Below, one piece after another: positions 1 through 10,560 of a stretch of DNA of 64,000 bases. Under the pieces are notes generated by a model, which worked only from the letters and a program-made list of their open reading frames with translations, searched no databases and had not been told where the DNA came from. Each line of letters starts with the position of its first letter. Position 1 is the stretch's first letter. The DNA lies in contig JADDOH010003976.1 in the NCBI GenBank assembly GCA_016648135.1, positions 61,171 to 125,170 on the forward strand. Reading direction: 5' to 3'. The stretch is from Agrypnia vestita. Taxonomy: Eukaryota; Arthropoda; Insecta; Trichoptera; Phryganeidae. Made by a program: the position numbers and the translations under genes.

Positions 1-40
1 ATAACAAAGGCTTGAGCCGGCCGTTGCGTAGTAACGGGCG

Positions 41-818
41 AGGTTTTTATTATTATTTTTATTTATTAACGCCCTATAGGGCTTTTACAAACAAATAGGT
101 AAAGTGTACATTTATAGAATGGATAGTTTAAAGAATTAAAAATAAATAAAATAAAATGGAAAGAAAATACGATACAAATATATAAAGATAAATATAATAT
201 AAAGTAAAAAGCAAGTGTATAACAAGCAGAATCATAAGGAAAACATAATAAATTCAAATTCAAAAACAAAAAAGTAATAATATAGAGTGAAAAGCAATAG
301 CACAAGCTTAGAAAGTCATAATATAATAAAAAATTTACATAACAGTTAGTTATCTCACTCCACCAACAATCAAAACAAATACAAATCAATTATTTAAGTC
401 CAATTTGATAAATACTAGTAATACACCTTTTAAAATATGTTTGAATATTATAAAGTTATTGGCAAAGACGTCAAGTTGCTCATATCTGTTTGCTAGTCTA
501 GGAAGCAGTGGGGAATTAGAGACGTACGTTCAGATACGTTCTGGTAGTTGCGGACAGTCGATAGTACCATTTATTAATTTGTGTAAAATGAGAAAGTCCG
601 TGACTATTCTTCTAGTCTCTGGTCTATCAAGAAAGCTAACAGATCTAAGAATGTTGTAATACGTTAAGCTTATAATTGATAAATCTGAGAAACTTATTAT
701 AGACTTTCTCTATATTACTTATGTGAACTGTATGATGAGGGCTCCATACAACTGTATTAAATTGTATTAAATTCTAGTATTGGTCGAATCAGAGTCTTAA
801 ATAATAATATGATTTTAT
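41..818 (-). mobile_element. LINE 3' fragment, Jockey/CR1-like, copy 1
   Basis: Read on the minus strand this is the 3' end of a non-LTR retrotransposon. It aligns base by base with the plus-strand copy at 53,978-54,890. Both encode the reverse-transcriptase C-terminal region containing WSPH.TV and ISNIE, as in Jockey/CR1 proteins, followed by an AT-rich 3' UTR. Both end with a shared palindromic GCCCTATAGGGC motif and an A/T-rich tail. The coding part is broken by frameshifts and stops and lacks the segment around the final conserved RVPSR motif. The element is 5'-truncated near 815, where similarity stops. The Phe/Tyr/Leu-rich open frame at 66-389 is 3' UTR and not a gene. Confidence 0.85.
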
Positions 819-1089
819 GTTAAAAGTGTCGCGGAAGAGATAAACGGACGAGAGTGTGACGAACTAAAATAGAAAGACAACTAACTCTACCCTCTGTGCT
901 CGGGGAGCGGATCGCGGAACGACCTTTGTCCGCCGTGGAAGTTCAGGAGAGGTGATGTAACCGCCACCACCGGGCAGATTTATCGATTCAACAATGGACG
1001 TCGCTTTGTTTCCGCCGGAACAGACGAGGTCCGCGGACACTTGCATTCAATGGATGCGCAATTCGCATTTAACAATGCCGTTGCTATAC

Positions 1090-2120
1090 GAAGAAATCAT
1101 AACCGTTTGTGCCTATTTCATAAAAATATCCAATTTACAATAGAAATAGGCACAAACGGTACTTTGAATTTTTTAGATCTAACCCTATCAATCATTAATA
1201 ATAAATTCGATTTCAATATTTATAGAAAATCTACATTTACGGATACAATAATTCACAATAGCTCCAACCACCCGATCTCCCACAAACATTCAGCGTTCCA
1301 TTCAATGATCCATAGACTTGTCACTGTTCCTCTTTCTAATGTTAATTTTAACGAAGGTAGCGGTAATTAAATCTATTGCAAAAAATAACGGTTATGAAAG
1401 CGCGCTAAATTTATTTATAATAATAGTCCTATCAATAATATCGTTTTAACTAATCAAAACCACGGCTGGCGTCGAATTTTATTTATTAATAATCTGTCAT
1501 CATTGAGCGTTTTAAAATTTCCATCTGAAATTAAAGCCGCTTTTTACACAAATAACAACTTAGGTAGACTTTTGATAAATTCTAAAGATAAAGAACATAA
1601 ACTAAGCTATTCAGGGATTTATAAACTCAGGTGCAACGATTGCCCTGCATTTTACATAGGAAAAATAGCTAGAAATATAAATACAGAGTCATTGAACATA
1701 AAAAATGTTAAAATAGTGTAGGCTATTCAGAATTTGCAATTCATTTAATAGAAAAAAAACACGCATTTAACCAATCTTCGGGTGTAGATGTACTTCATAG
1801 AAATGACATAGGTATTCGTCTCAATAATTTAGAAGCTTTAGAAATAAAAAAATCTTTAAAAACAAATAAAAAGTATTTACTTAATAAGCAACTAGATCGC
1901 GTAGTCCAATTCTAGATATATTCCCCTTCCAATTAACTCTTTCACCCAACCCCCACCACAGTTGACGTTCTGTCTCTTTCTTCCCTTAATGTTTTCATAA
2001 TTCTTCGTAATTCTGTTTTATTTAGTTAATATCTGAACCCTGATGAAGACTCAGTTGTGAGTCGAAACTAGTTGGTTTTAACTCAATAAAATGGTGTTAA
2101 ACAAAAAGTTATTTTATTTA
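1090..2120 (+). mobile_element. Penelope-like retroelement remnant (RT C-terminus, GIY-YIG, hammerhead end)
   Basis: The open frame at 1,041-1,370 contains FHKNIQFTIEIG, NFLDLTL and FNIYRKSTFTDTIIH. These match the C-terminal reverse-transcriptase region of Penelope-like elements. A second frame at 1,503-1,721 and its frameshifted continuation to about 1,915 give GIYKLRCNDCPAFYIGK followed by EFAIHLIEKKH, a GIY-YIG endonuclease. Frameshifts near 1,370-1,500 and 1,720 make it a pseudogene. The non-coding 3' end carries a hammerhead motif at 2,036-2,077, as expected for the terminal repeats of these elements. The N-terminal two thirds of the reverse transcriptase is missing. The first codons of the upper frame (1,041-1,090) are probably host or other sequence. 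Confidence 0.85.
2036..2077 (+). ncRNA. Hammerhead ribozyme motif (Penelope-type)
   Basis: The core box CUGAUGA (2,040-2,046) is followed by a 6-bp stem II, GACUCA/UGAGUC with loop GUUG, then GAAAC (2,064-2,068), spacer UA and cleavage triplet GUU. The flanking AACC and GGUU can pair as stem I. All invariant core bases are present. Stem III is reduced to about one pair, as known for ribozymes of Penelope-like elements. It lies about 120 bp downstream of the GIY-YIG stop, so it belongs to that element. Confidence 0.75.
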
Positions 2121-2598
2121 AAGATATTATGTCTCACCACAATGTGTTTGCTTCGTGTGAATTTTTTTTAGTAAACTATGGCTTTATTAACGAACTGAAG
2201 TGTCATCATATCCAAACCTTCTTACCTACTGTAGTGTACATCTACAGAAAATATTTCAGGTTTGATACTACGAGTATAACGTAAGTCTGGCGTTTCGTTT
2301 CGTCGATTTCGTCAATAGAGTAATCTATCCGACGTATACATAAGTCCAAAGTCTTCTTTAAATCTCTGTGGCGTATTAAGTACCTACTTACATATTCCAT
2401 TATTGTCTTTTGTTATCAGACATGATAAAAATGTAAACTTAATTAATTCTGTCACTTATTACCAAACCAAATTTAGTTTTTAATAATAAAAAAATATGAA
2501 TTTGACTACTTCGTTCTAACCGGTATAGCTCATTATTTACATATTTGGTCAATATACACATTTCATTTATAAGACAAATCACATTTTTTATCATATTT
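2121..2598. other. No recognisable feature
   Basis: AT-rich sequence with only short open frames on both strands. I see no homology to the repeats elsewhere in the window. Confidence 0.5.
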
Positions 2599-2599
2599 T

Positions 2600-2957
2600 T
2601 GACATATTTTACAAAAAGTTCTTCTATCATTACAGTAACTTATATCGATTATGAAAAATTCGTTCGCTTCAGTACAACTCAAATAAAATGATAAAACCCT
2701 TGAAAAATATTATATTTTCAACTTTTGCAAGGTATTTAACATTTTATTCGACTCGTATTAAAGCGAATGATTTTTCATAATAGATATAAATTACTGTGAA
2801 GATAGTTCAACTTTTTGCTAAAAATAAGTCAGAATATTGAAGAAAAAAAATGGAAATATTGTTATTGCATATTTCCATAACTTGCTTGAACATTTTCGAA
2901 TCATTAAGGCCGGAGTTCACCTGTAAAGTTTTTGCTACTGCGAGACACCCTGTATAT
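2600..2957. repeat. Palindromic repeat P, copy 1 (left end missing)
   Basis: Contains the family hallmarks: GAAAAATTCGTTCGCTT, then AAATGATAAAACC, a central hairpin, and their reverse complements. It ends in GACACCCTGTATA. The whole element is one large inverted repeat. The left terminal CAGGGTG is absent here. Confidence 0.75.
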
Positions 2958-3201
2958 CGTTATTTATTTTTACAAATGGTCAGCAAATACAGAACGGAGC
3001 GGCGTTTGTTTATTATTTCAATGTTTTTTGACTTTCAACAAATTAATAACATAATATAGAAGATAACATGCGATTGTGCGTTACCCTCGATACAACTAAC
3101 AGATAACGCGAACAAAGAAATAACTTTCATCTGACCTGTTTGAAGACAAACCAATTTGGCATGATGAAGTGAGCGCATCGCGTTTCATCATGTCATAAAC
3201 A

Positions 3202-3972
3202 ATAATTGAATGGTTGCAGAAAAATAGGCACTAAGTACCAAAATTTCATTTTTCAAACTAAGTATGCAGCTTGGTTCTATATGACTTCGCCACTAACTCC
3301 AGTAATGCATTAGGTCCCTGCAATGTTGCATTTAGCCACTATGCTCGTTTGAACATCGCGACTTCACCAAGTACCACGGCGTATTATTTTAAAAACGGCA
3401 CTAAGTGCCATGGTCCGCTAACTTATGAAAATGGCTGACCAAGTAGGGTACGCGTCGTGTGAGCTTGTCATACAAACAACAAGGAAAAGGTGTTATAAAG
3501 AATATAATACAAATAAAAGAAGAAAAACACAAGACCTGGAATATACATCAATAACTCAGAATATCATTCCAGCAAAAAATCCACCAGTAAATGACGTATG
3601 ATTTATTTTGTGTTTTGAAATTAACATTCATCCCAGTATTTTGTTACGGACAAGGGATGCTGTTTGAATATGGTCGGGGTACTTACCTAATGTTAAACTA
3701 CACAGGCGTTGGACTTAGTGCCTTTCATAGGAAATAGCGCCAGGTACTTGGGAGTTGTTTGAAATGTATATTTCGCAACTTAATAACAGGAAACACAGAA
3801 AACTATTTTCTTCTAGTTTTTATGTAGAAAAGACAGGTAGGATGTATAGTTTAGATTTTTCAAAAAAAATTTCATAAAAACTTATATATGACATTTTTAT
3901 TCACTATATCTTGTTTTCCTCGGCTTGTCGGTCATGGTACTTAGTGCGTAATTTGATTCAACCATTCAATTA
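3202..3972. repeat. Non-autonomous element with inverted ends ATAATTGAATGGTTG
   Basis: The left end ATAATTGAATGGTTG, followed by GCACTAAGTACCA, is repeated in inverse at 3,940-3,972. Internal copies of the box (G)GCACTAAGTRCC recur at about 3,395 and 3,715, and link it loosely to the element at 22,736-23,105. No coding capacity is seen. Confidence 0.55.
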
Positions 3973-4094
3973 TATTATGTAGGACTAAGTAAATAAGAAA
4001 TTTGAGAGCAGATTAGATTGCTACCATCTAAAAATAATTTTAAAAACAGTATAATCAATCACAAAACTAATTATCGAAGAGAGCAGATTAGATT

Positions 4095-4345
4095 AGAACT
4101 ATCTAAAAATATATAATACATGTTGAAGAAAACACATTATTATTGTGAAGTTGCAATTTCAGAACACTGTTCTGTGAATTATTAACAATTTTATTAATCA
4201 ATGAAATTAACGAAAAAATATTTAAGCTGCTACCGGGATTCGAACCAACGGACATCCACCTTATCCGGAAATGGCGAGTTATCCAATTTTGCCACGGCAG
4301 CTTGGAAAATTAACGTAAAATTTTCGACCTTATATGCAGCCTCTT
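4095..4345 (-). repeat. tRNA-derived SINE-like unit, left arm of inverted pair S1
   Basis: Read on the minus strand, 4,228-4,305 is a tRNA-like head with an A-box-like stretch (TGGCAAAATTGGATAAC) and a B box (GGTTCGAATCC). It is followed by the family tail AATATTTTTTCGTTAATTT and a distal TTCTGAAATTGCAACTTCAC block. A partner unit in the opposite orientation starts at 4,664. Confidence 0.7.
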
Positions 4346-4398
4346 TTTAATTGATTAACACACATACCTATTATTCCGTTTTTGAAAGCAATCCATTT

Positions 4399-4658
4399 TT
4401 ACTCCCTTTCTTTTAACTCGTAGCGTCTGCTTGCTTGCTTGTTTGACGAAAAAACTTTGGATCGATTTATAACCCTTTTCCCGGGCTGAAACGTTGCAGG
4501 CAGACGACGATAAAAATGATCTAAAAAATTTTCGTTAAAAAAAAATCATTATGGTATAATTTTGGATTTCAGAAATTTTAATGGTTTTTTCAAATTGGAA
4601 ACCTGATTCAAAGCGAAAGGGAGTATTGTAAAAACTTGGTTTTTATGGTTTAGTTTTT
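4399..4658 (+). repeat. MITE-A copy 1
   Basis: Family consensus: ACTCCCTTTCTTTTAACTCG at one end, then GTCTGCTTGC, TTTGGATCGATTT, a GTGATCCAATCGA-type block (partly lost here), GACGATAAAAATGATCTAA, and AAAGGGAGTAT near the other end. It closes with AAAACTTGGTTTTTATGG. It lies between two nearly identical 50-bp stretches (4,350-4,400 and 4,660-4,715) inside SINE pair S1. Confidence 0.8.
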
Positions 4659-4663
4659 ATTAA

Positions 4664-4920
4664 TTGATTAACACACATTCCTATTACTCCATTTTTGAAA
4701 GCAATCCACTTTTTATAATGCCATAGTCACAAATAACTTTGTGTTATCTGCCGCGGGAATGGCGGATAACGCGCCATTCCCGGAAAGAGTGGAGGTCCGT
4801 TGGTTCGAAACCCGATAGCAGCTAAAATATTTTTTCGTTAATTTGATTTTTTTGTATGTCCTTTCAAATTGATTAATAAATTTGCTATCTAAAAATAATC
4901 TGCGAAACAACTAACTTATT
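4664..4920 (+). repeat. tRNA-derived SINE-like unit, right arm of inverted pair S1
   Basis: The tRNA-like head at 4,742-4,833 ends in a degenerate B box (GGTTCGAAACC). It is followed by the same AATATTTTTTCGTTAATTTG tail as the left arm, in the opposite orientation. The lead-in GCAATCCACTTTTTATAATG with ATAGTCACAAATAACTTTG is shared with the units near 15.9 and 62.8 kb. Confidence 0.7.
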
Positions 4921-5280
4921 CATACTTTCTAGAAGGCCTTATCCAACTTTTGCTTCATCACATTATTTCGCCATTGCTGTTTCCAATTACCGACGTGTTT
5001 ACAAAATGTGCCACGTTTCCGCGAGAAGTGGGTAAATTTTCGAGTTTACTCGCATACCCAATGGTAGAAAGGTAAACGAGGTTTGTGAGGTCACTTAAAC
5101 GCCGCTCGATCCGATAAAATTTCACTATCGGCCGCAGTACCAAAATAAATAGTTTTCAGTATGTGTGTTTATTATCATTATCGTTCTCGGATTGTACCTA
5201 CTTAGAAAATACGGACGAGCATGTTTCCTTTTTAAGAGACCTGTGAAATTCTGCAAATTGTAGAACAATAAGTATTAGAG

Positions 5281-6146
5281 ATAGACCGACTAGTTGGGAA
5301 AGCCGACTACCCGGCTACATTTTAGTCGGCACTTAATAGGCTAATGGTTTCACTTCTTCTTCTTCTTCTCGTGCCCTGTCCGTTTAACGGACGTTGGCTA
5401 TGCGGACTTTGTTTACTGCGGCCCGGAACAGCTCCACAGTGGACTGGCCAAACCACTGTCTCAAGTTTTTCAGCCATCAAGTCCTCCTTCTTCCAGGGCC
5501 CCGACTTCCGCAATCTTTCCCTGCATTATGAGATGTAAGATCTCGCATTTCTCTGGATGTCTCATCACAAGTCCTGGATATTGAAGTTTTCGGATTTTTA
5601 TTGTTTTAACAACTTCCTTTTCTTTATTCATCCAAGCCATATAACATCTTCATTCGTAGCTCTGTCCACCCAGCTTATTTTGAGAATTCTTCTGTAGATC
5701 CACATCTCGAATGCCTCAAGTCGCCTTATCAGTTCTTCGGTAAGCGTCCATGCTTCCATTCCATAGAACAATACTGAAAACACGTAACATCTGACCATTC
5801 GAATTCGTAATCCTAGGTTGAGATCATTTTTTCATTTTGTCATTTTTTTTCTGTCGGCACTTAATGGGCTAATGGTTTCACTTCACTTTATTCAAATCAC
5901 CTTCAACTTCATCGAAAAATGTCATCACACACACACAAGATTTTCTTTTCGACATCGTACTTTACTACTTCTACTCGCTTTAATTGATGTTTCTATTATT
6001 TATTAATTGTTTTTCCTTATAAAATCTGTCAGGATACGAACGCGTGGCAAGTGGCGCGACGAACGGAGCGAAACGAATGTTTCCAAACGCGCCCGAACCG
6101 GCACTGCCGACTAGTCGGCCAAGTCCATAGTCGGCCCTCCCTAATA
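5281..6146. repeat. MITE with CCGACTA-rich inverted ends, split by a LINE
   Basis: The left end (AGACCGACTAGTTGGG, AGCCGACTACC) and right end (TGCCGACTAGTCGGCC, TAGTCGGCCCTCCCTAA) are inverted and share several CCGACTA boxes. The element is interrupted by the LINE fragment at 5,357-5,852. The LINE duplicated 32 bp of the element. Confidence 0.6.
5357..5852 (-). mobile_element. RTE-like LINE 3' fragment with 32-bp target duplication
   Basis: On the minus strand the translation contains RCYVFSVLFYGMEAWTL, EAFEMWIYRRILKISW and, after frameshifts, GKIAEVGALEEGG, a reverse-transcriptase C-terminus of insect endonuclease-reverse transcriptase (RTE-like) elements. It ends in GHEKKKK and a (GAA)n tail, read as TTCTTCTTC on the plus strand. 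The flanks 5,325-5,356 and 5,853-5,884 are identical except for one base, a 32-bp target-site duplication. The element is 5'-truncated and carries several stops. Confidence 0.85.
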
Positions 6147-6307
6147 ATTATATTTAATTGTTGTGTCGTCTCCAGACGTCAAAACTGAAATTACGAAACT
6201 GACTTTTAACCTACTGTCCTTTAGATATCCAATCGTCCTTAAATAATTTACAAGAAACGAATATTTTTTTCTAATATAATATTTGTAAACATCGGCATTT
6301 TTACCAA

Positions 6308-6572
6308 TATTATGGACCGTATTGCGAAACTAAAATGGCAGTGGGCTGGACATATTGCTCGACAGGAGGATACTAGATGGGCACCCAGAATCTTACAATG
6401 GAGGCCCTGGACGAAAAATACAAGCGTTGGAAGACTTCCCAAAAGGTGGTATGACGACATTGTCCAGCAAGCAGGAAAACCCTGGATGCGAAGGGGAAGA
6501 AAATGGAAGAGGCCTACATCCAGCAGTGGAGGGAAAAAGGCTAAGGAAGAAGAAGAAGAAGAAGAATATGTG
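6308..6572 (+). mobile_element. RTE-like LINE C-terminal fragment
   Basis: Encodes IAKLKWQWAGHIARQED and RWYDDIVQQAGKPW, the extreme C-terminal segment of the endonuclease-reverse transcriptase family. A frameshift gives the rest, ending in a (GAA)n run. It is closely related to 33,764-34,024 in the same window. Confidence 0.85.
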
Positions 6573-7299
6573 TAAAAAATATATTTATTTATTAAAAAAA
6601 CGGTCTCTAATAAGTTACATATTAAAAAGTAAAAGTATAATTTGGCGTTCCGTCACAATATTTCCCTGGAAAAATTAATCATAAAAGCATTATCAGACAC
6701 ACCTATTATACTTCAACAGTGCACAATCGTGATAAGTCAACAATACTGGGACCTTAGACAATGATAATCGTTTGCTTCTGAATACACTAAAAATCATGTT
6801 TCCAATACTACTTTACGTGACTGGCACGTGAAATCTCGAGAGATCAAAAGATCCTTGAAAGGAGCCAAGGCGCCTGTGTTATGTAAGAATAACCGATGAA
6901 GCGTTTCGGCAAAAAAACAAACTATAACAGCCTTGTACAAATGGCCTTCGCGATGGCCTATTCTAATTAATTCCGTTATAAAAATGTATTATTCTCACGT
7001 GATTTTAAGATTCAGGAAACGAAAAGACCTTCTCGAATCTCGGGTACCTGGTTGACATTCGCTCGTCGTGTTTAATAGCAATAAAAACGCTTTTCGTGAC
7101 TCCCGGCCATGCTTTGCGTACTTAAATATGGCCAGTAAAAGATATGTTGGCGTCATTGTGCCATATTTTGTTTCATCGATATTCATAGAATTTGCAATTA
7201 ACTGCGTAATAACACTAACTACACAAAGAAAGTTTCAGAAATTTACTACAAAATTTACTACGCATGTTTCACAGATCACTTCCTTTACATTTGTCAGTT
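6573..7299. other. No recognisable feature
   Basis: AT-rich. The open frame on the minus strand at 6,995-7,186 has no recognisable motif. Confidence 0.5.
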
Positions 7300-7300
7300 T

Positions 7301-7615
7301 TTACTCCCTTTATATTAACTCGTGGCGTCTGCTTGCTTGACGAAAAAACTTTGGATCGATTTTTAACCCCTTTCCCGTGATCCAATCGAGATGAAAATTT
7401 GCAGGCAGACTCGTGGCGACGATAAAAATGGTCTAACAAATTTTCGTTTAAAAAAATGTAATAAATATGGTATAATTTTGGATTTTTCGAAATTTTATTT
7501 GTTTTTCAAATTGGAATCAATACAAATGAGTAATTAGCCCGACGCGTGTATAGCCACGAAACCTGATTAAATGAGAAAGGGAGTATAATAAAAACTTGTT
7601 TTTTATGGGTTAGTT
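7301..7615 (+). repeat. MITE-A copy 2 (near full length)
   Basis: Shows all family blocks from TTACTCCCTT to GAGAAAGGGAGTATAATAAA and the closing GGTTAG. The GTGATCCAATCGAGATGAAA block and the GAGTAATTAGCCCGACGCGT block are both present. The ends ACTCCCTT/AAGGGAGT are the terminal inverted repeat. Confidence 0.85.
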
Positions 7616-7822
7616 TTTTTACTTACTATCTGATGCACTTTGGGATGTTTCACATCAAAAATTCAATTAAGTTTTTTTCCTTACGTTTATGAAGTAATAC
7701 TAGTTTATCTAAAAAAAGTTACTTGAGTCCTAGCTAAATTGATCATTTCGGGAATTCTAAAAAAAATAAAGATCCTTACTGCGATCGATGACAACGCCAT
7801 TAAAACGAAAGAAGAAATGAGA

Positions 7823-9141
7823 ATGGGGCCATTCAAGAATAAACAAAGCGGGGTGGGGGGGTCTTTGCTTTGCTTATTTTTAATGACGTGGGGGTCTGGA
7901 TGGTGATTACGTCAGCAATATTCATTTTATTACTTTTCTGATTTTTTCGCAAAATTTGGAAACTATCAAGTCGAACATGTAAAACGTGTGGTCTTTATCG
8001 TACCTCTGTCGAGTCATTAAATCGTCGCATCAAGGAGATCCATAAAAAAATAAACACGCACACAGAAACGAGAGTGAGACCTATAAGACTGGCTGCTAAT
8101 GAAGTGATGTGCATAGTACAAACTTTAGACGAATACCAAGATGTTGAATGGCAAGAAGAGAACGAAAGTGATCAGACAGACACACAGCACCAAGCAGCAA
8201 ACATCCAATGTCATCCAAGTCATGGATTCAAGTGTCATAGACCAAGGACGATTAATTAGAATTAACTCAATTTTCTAATAGAACAAAAAAAAAACTAACC
8301 CATAAAAACCAAGTTTTTATTTAACTCCCTTTCTTTGTAAATTAAGTTTACCATCGTGTAATTAAATAATTGATTGACTGAAAATGAAACATGTCTAGAC
8401 AAATATCTACGTCGGAAACCTCTAAAAATATCTCTTTATTATTTGATTTCTTCCCAAAAAACCGAAGTGTGCCGTCATCTGTGAACCAATTATCATAAAT
8501 TTTCGAAATTCGTAGTGAAGTACCTATTATACCTACTGACGGAGTAATTCAAATTTCACATATTCCGTGACGTTATCGGGCGACCGTTGGTAGCTTTTGT
8601 AATGATTCGAATTTGAAAAAACCATTAAAAATTTGAAAAATCCAAAATTATACTATAATTATTATTATTATTATTTAACGAAAATTTAACAGATCTTCTT
8701 GATCGTCGCCACGAGCCTGCTTGCAAAGTTTCAGCTCGATTGGATCACGGGAAAAGGGTTAAAAATCGATCCAAAGTTTTTTCGTCAAGGAAACAAGCAA
8801 GCAGACGCCACGAGTTAAAAGAAAGGAAGTAATAAATAAATATCGTTTTTTATATTAAGAATAAAATATTTAAATACGATGCTAAAAATTTGCGTGAATA
8901 AATATTAAATATGCATTAAATTCCTTTATAGTCTATAAATTCCTTATTTCTAGACTTAATAACTGCTGTTCATGAAGGACAAAAAAGAAATCTGAACAGA
9001 TTTAAAAAAATATATACACCAATGTTTACGTAAGCAAAGGAGGGGGGAGGAAAAGCTTTGCTTACTTTTCCCGACAAGGGGGAGAGGGGGGGGTTAAAAA
9101 TTACTAAAATTCTGCTTACGTAATACTTGAATAGCCCCAAT
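7823..9141. repeat. Element with TIR TGGGGCCATTCAAG, containing a MITE-A insertion
   Basis: The ends TGGGGCCATTCAAG (7,824) and CTTGAATAGCCCCA (about 9,139) are inverted, with ATG on both outer sides. Near the right end a second inverted pair around TTTACGTAAGCAAAG and GCTTACGTAATAC is visible. Inside, an open frame to 8,259 reads ESLNRRIKEIHKKINTH and continues acidic and Gln-rich. I do not recognise it, and it may be a captured or transposon-derived exon. MITE-A is inserted at about 8,294-8,832. Confidence 0.45.
8294..8832 (-). repeat. MITE-A copy 3, split
   Basis: The left end (CTAACCCATAAAAACCAAG, AACTCCCTTTCTT) is at 8,294-8,338. The rest, starting GAAAAAACCATTAAAAATTT, runs from about 8,600 to GTTAAAAGAAAGGAAGT at 8,832. 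About 250 bp of unrelated sequence separates the two parts. Confidence 0.7.
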
Positions 9142-10142
9142 GCACAAAAAGAAGATGATTGATTGTTCCTTATAACCGCGATTGAAATTTGCACTATCAA
9201 TATATCGTCATAATCGTAGAACAACGACGCATGTGATTTTTCTCAAGTTTGCAGGAGAGCAGTTTGAAGTATTATTTACATAAAGACACTATATGTCATA
9301 TAGCATGAAAGATTTACAAAAGATTTTCCTTTGAAACTTGGGTTAGTTATTTAAAGTGGATACCTTTAAAACCTCAAATATAGTGAGCGCAGTACAACGC
9401 CGTTTTTACACATGCTGCATTGTTCTATGATCGCAAATCAGAACAGTCGTTATACCGACTTCGTATAGCGACGGCTAAATTAATGAGAAATAATACTCTT
9501 TTCATCAGATGGCTTCTTTTTTACGCTTTTTAACGATCCAAAAAAGTCAATATGCAATTTTTTGCGCATCCGTCATTGTTCTAGGATCATGACGATATTA
9601 TGTATGATACAAATTACAACTGAAAATAAAACAGGCGATTAAGCCGATCTGCGACGCATCACAAAGAGCTCATATTGGATGAGGGTGGGTGTGAGGGTGG
9701 GTGTTCTAGCATGAATGGAAAATCGATAGTTTCCCAGAATGGAAAACTGCGCAGAGGGTTGGAGCGCCCACGTGTCCGCATTACATCACGCCAGCGGGGT
9801 ATTAATTCACCCTCTCATCATACAAACAATAGTCGCTGGCACCACACTTGTCGGAATCAGAAGCTTCATTTATTTATTTATAAAAATATTGAGGTTTGAA
9901 TAGATAACTATAATACAACGATAACTGTCCGACCATTGAGATCTCCGAGCCTATTTCACTAAGTTCTATAAGACAAATCTAGGTATTTTTCTCTCCTCTA
10001 TCTTGGATGATAAATCACTATTATATAATGAGATATCATCCAGAAATAGCTACATTGATGTATTCTTTATGACACAGGCCCAGTGCAAAGGCGAAGTATT
10101 GATAAATTTGCTTGAGCGTGCAATATACGCTCATCATAAACA
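9142..10142. other. No recognisable feature
   Basis: The open frame at 9,675-9,899 begins with a short GAGGGTGGGTGT direct repeat and has no recognisable domain. The rest is AT-rich. Confidence 0.4.
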
Positions 10143-10560
10143 AAACTATATTCAAACCAAATTAATTAATCAATTAGGAAGACATACAGAAAAATCTAAT
10201 TCACGAAAAAATATTAGGTTACTGCTGGGATTCGAACCCGGTCACCTCCTTTCAATAAATAAAAATAAAAACTAATCAATTAATAAAAATAAGAACTACA
10301 TATAAGGTCGATATATTCACGGAAACATAGAGGGTTGCTATAGCTTAGTGGTCAGAGCACCGGCCCAGGAAAGGAGGTGACCTGGGTTCGAATCCCAGTA
10401 GTAACCTAATATTTTTATTTTTTAATTAGATTTTTAGTGAATTAGATTTTTCTGTATGTCTTCCTAATTGATTAATTAATTTGGTTTAAAAATTTCACAG
10501 AACTTTGTTCTGAAAAATTACAACTTCACAAATATGAATGTGTTCTTCAATATATATAAA
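10143..10560. repeat. Head-to-head tRNA-derived SINE-like pair S2
   Basis: The right unit (plus) has a well preserved tRNA-like head at 10,322-10,398. It shows a 7-bp acceptor pairing GGUUGCU/AGUAACC (one G-U), an A box in TAGCTTAGTGGTCAGAGC and a T arm CTGGG-TTCGAAT-CCCAG. No normal anticodon arm forms, so it is not a tRNA gene. The left unit (minus) repeats the T arm, the tail AATATTTTTTCG and TTTTTCTGTATGTCTTCC in inverse over about 100 bp. The right tail ends with the CAGAACTTTGTTCTG palindrome. Confidence 0.75.

Noticed and set aside
66..389. 107-codon Phe/Tyr/Leu-rich frame resembling a membrane protein
   Set aside because: It lies in the AT-rich 3' UTR of the LINE; the homologous region at 54,569-54,869 is also 3' UTR.
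10322..10398. tRNA gene
   Set aside because: Acceptor and T arms fit, but no proper anticodon arm forms, and it is part of a repeated SINE-like unit.
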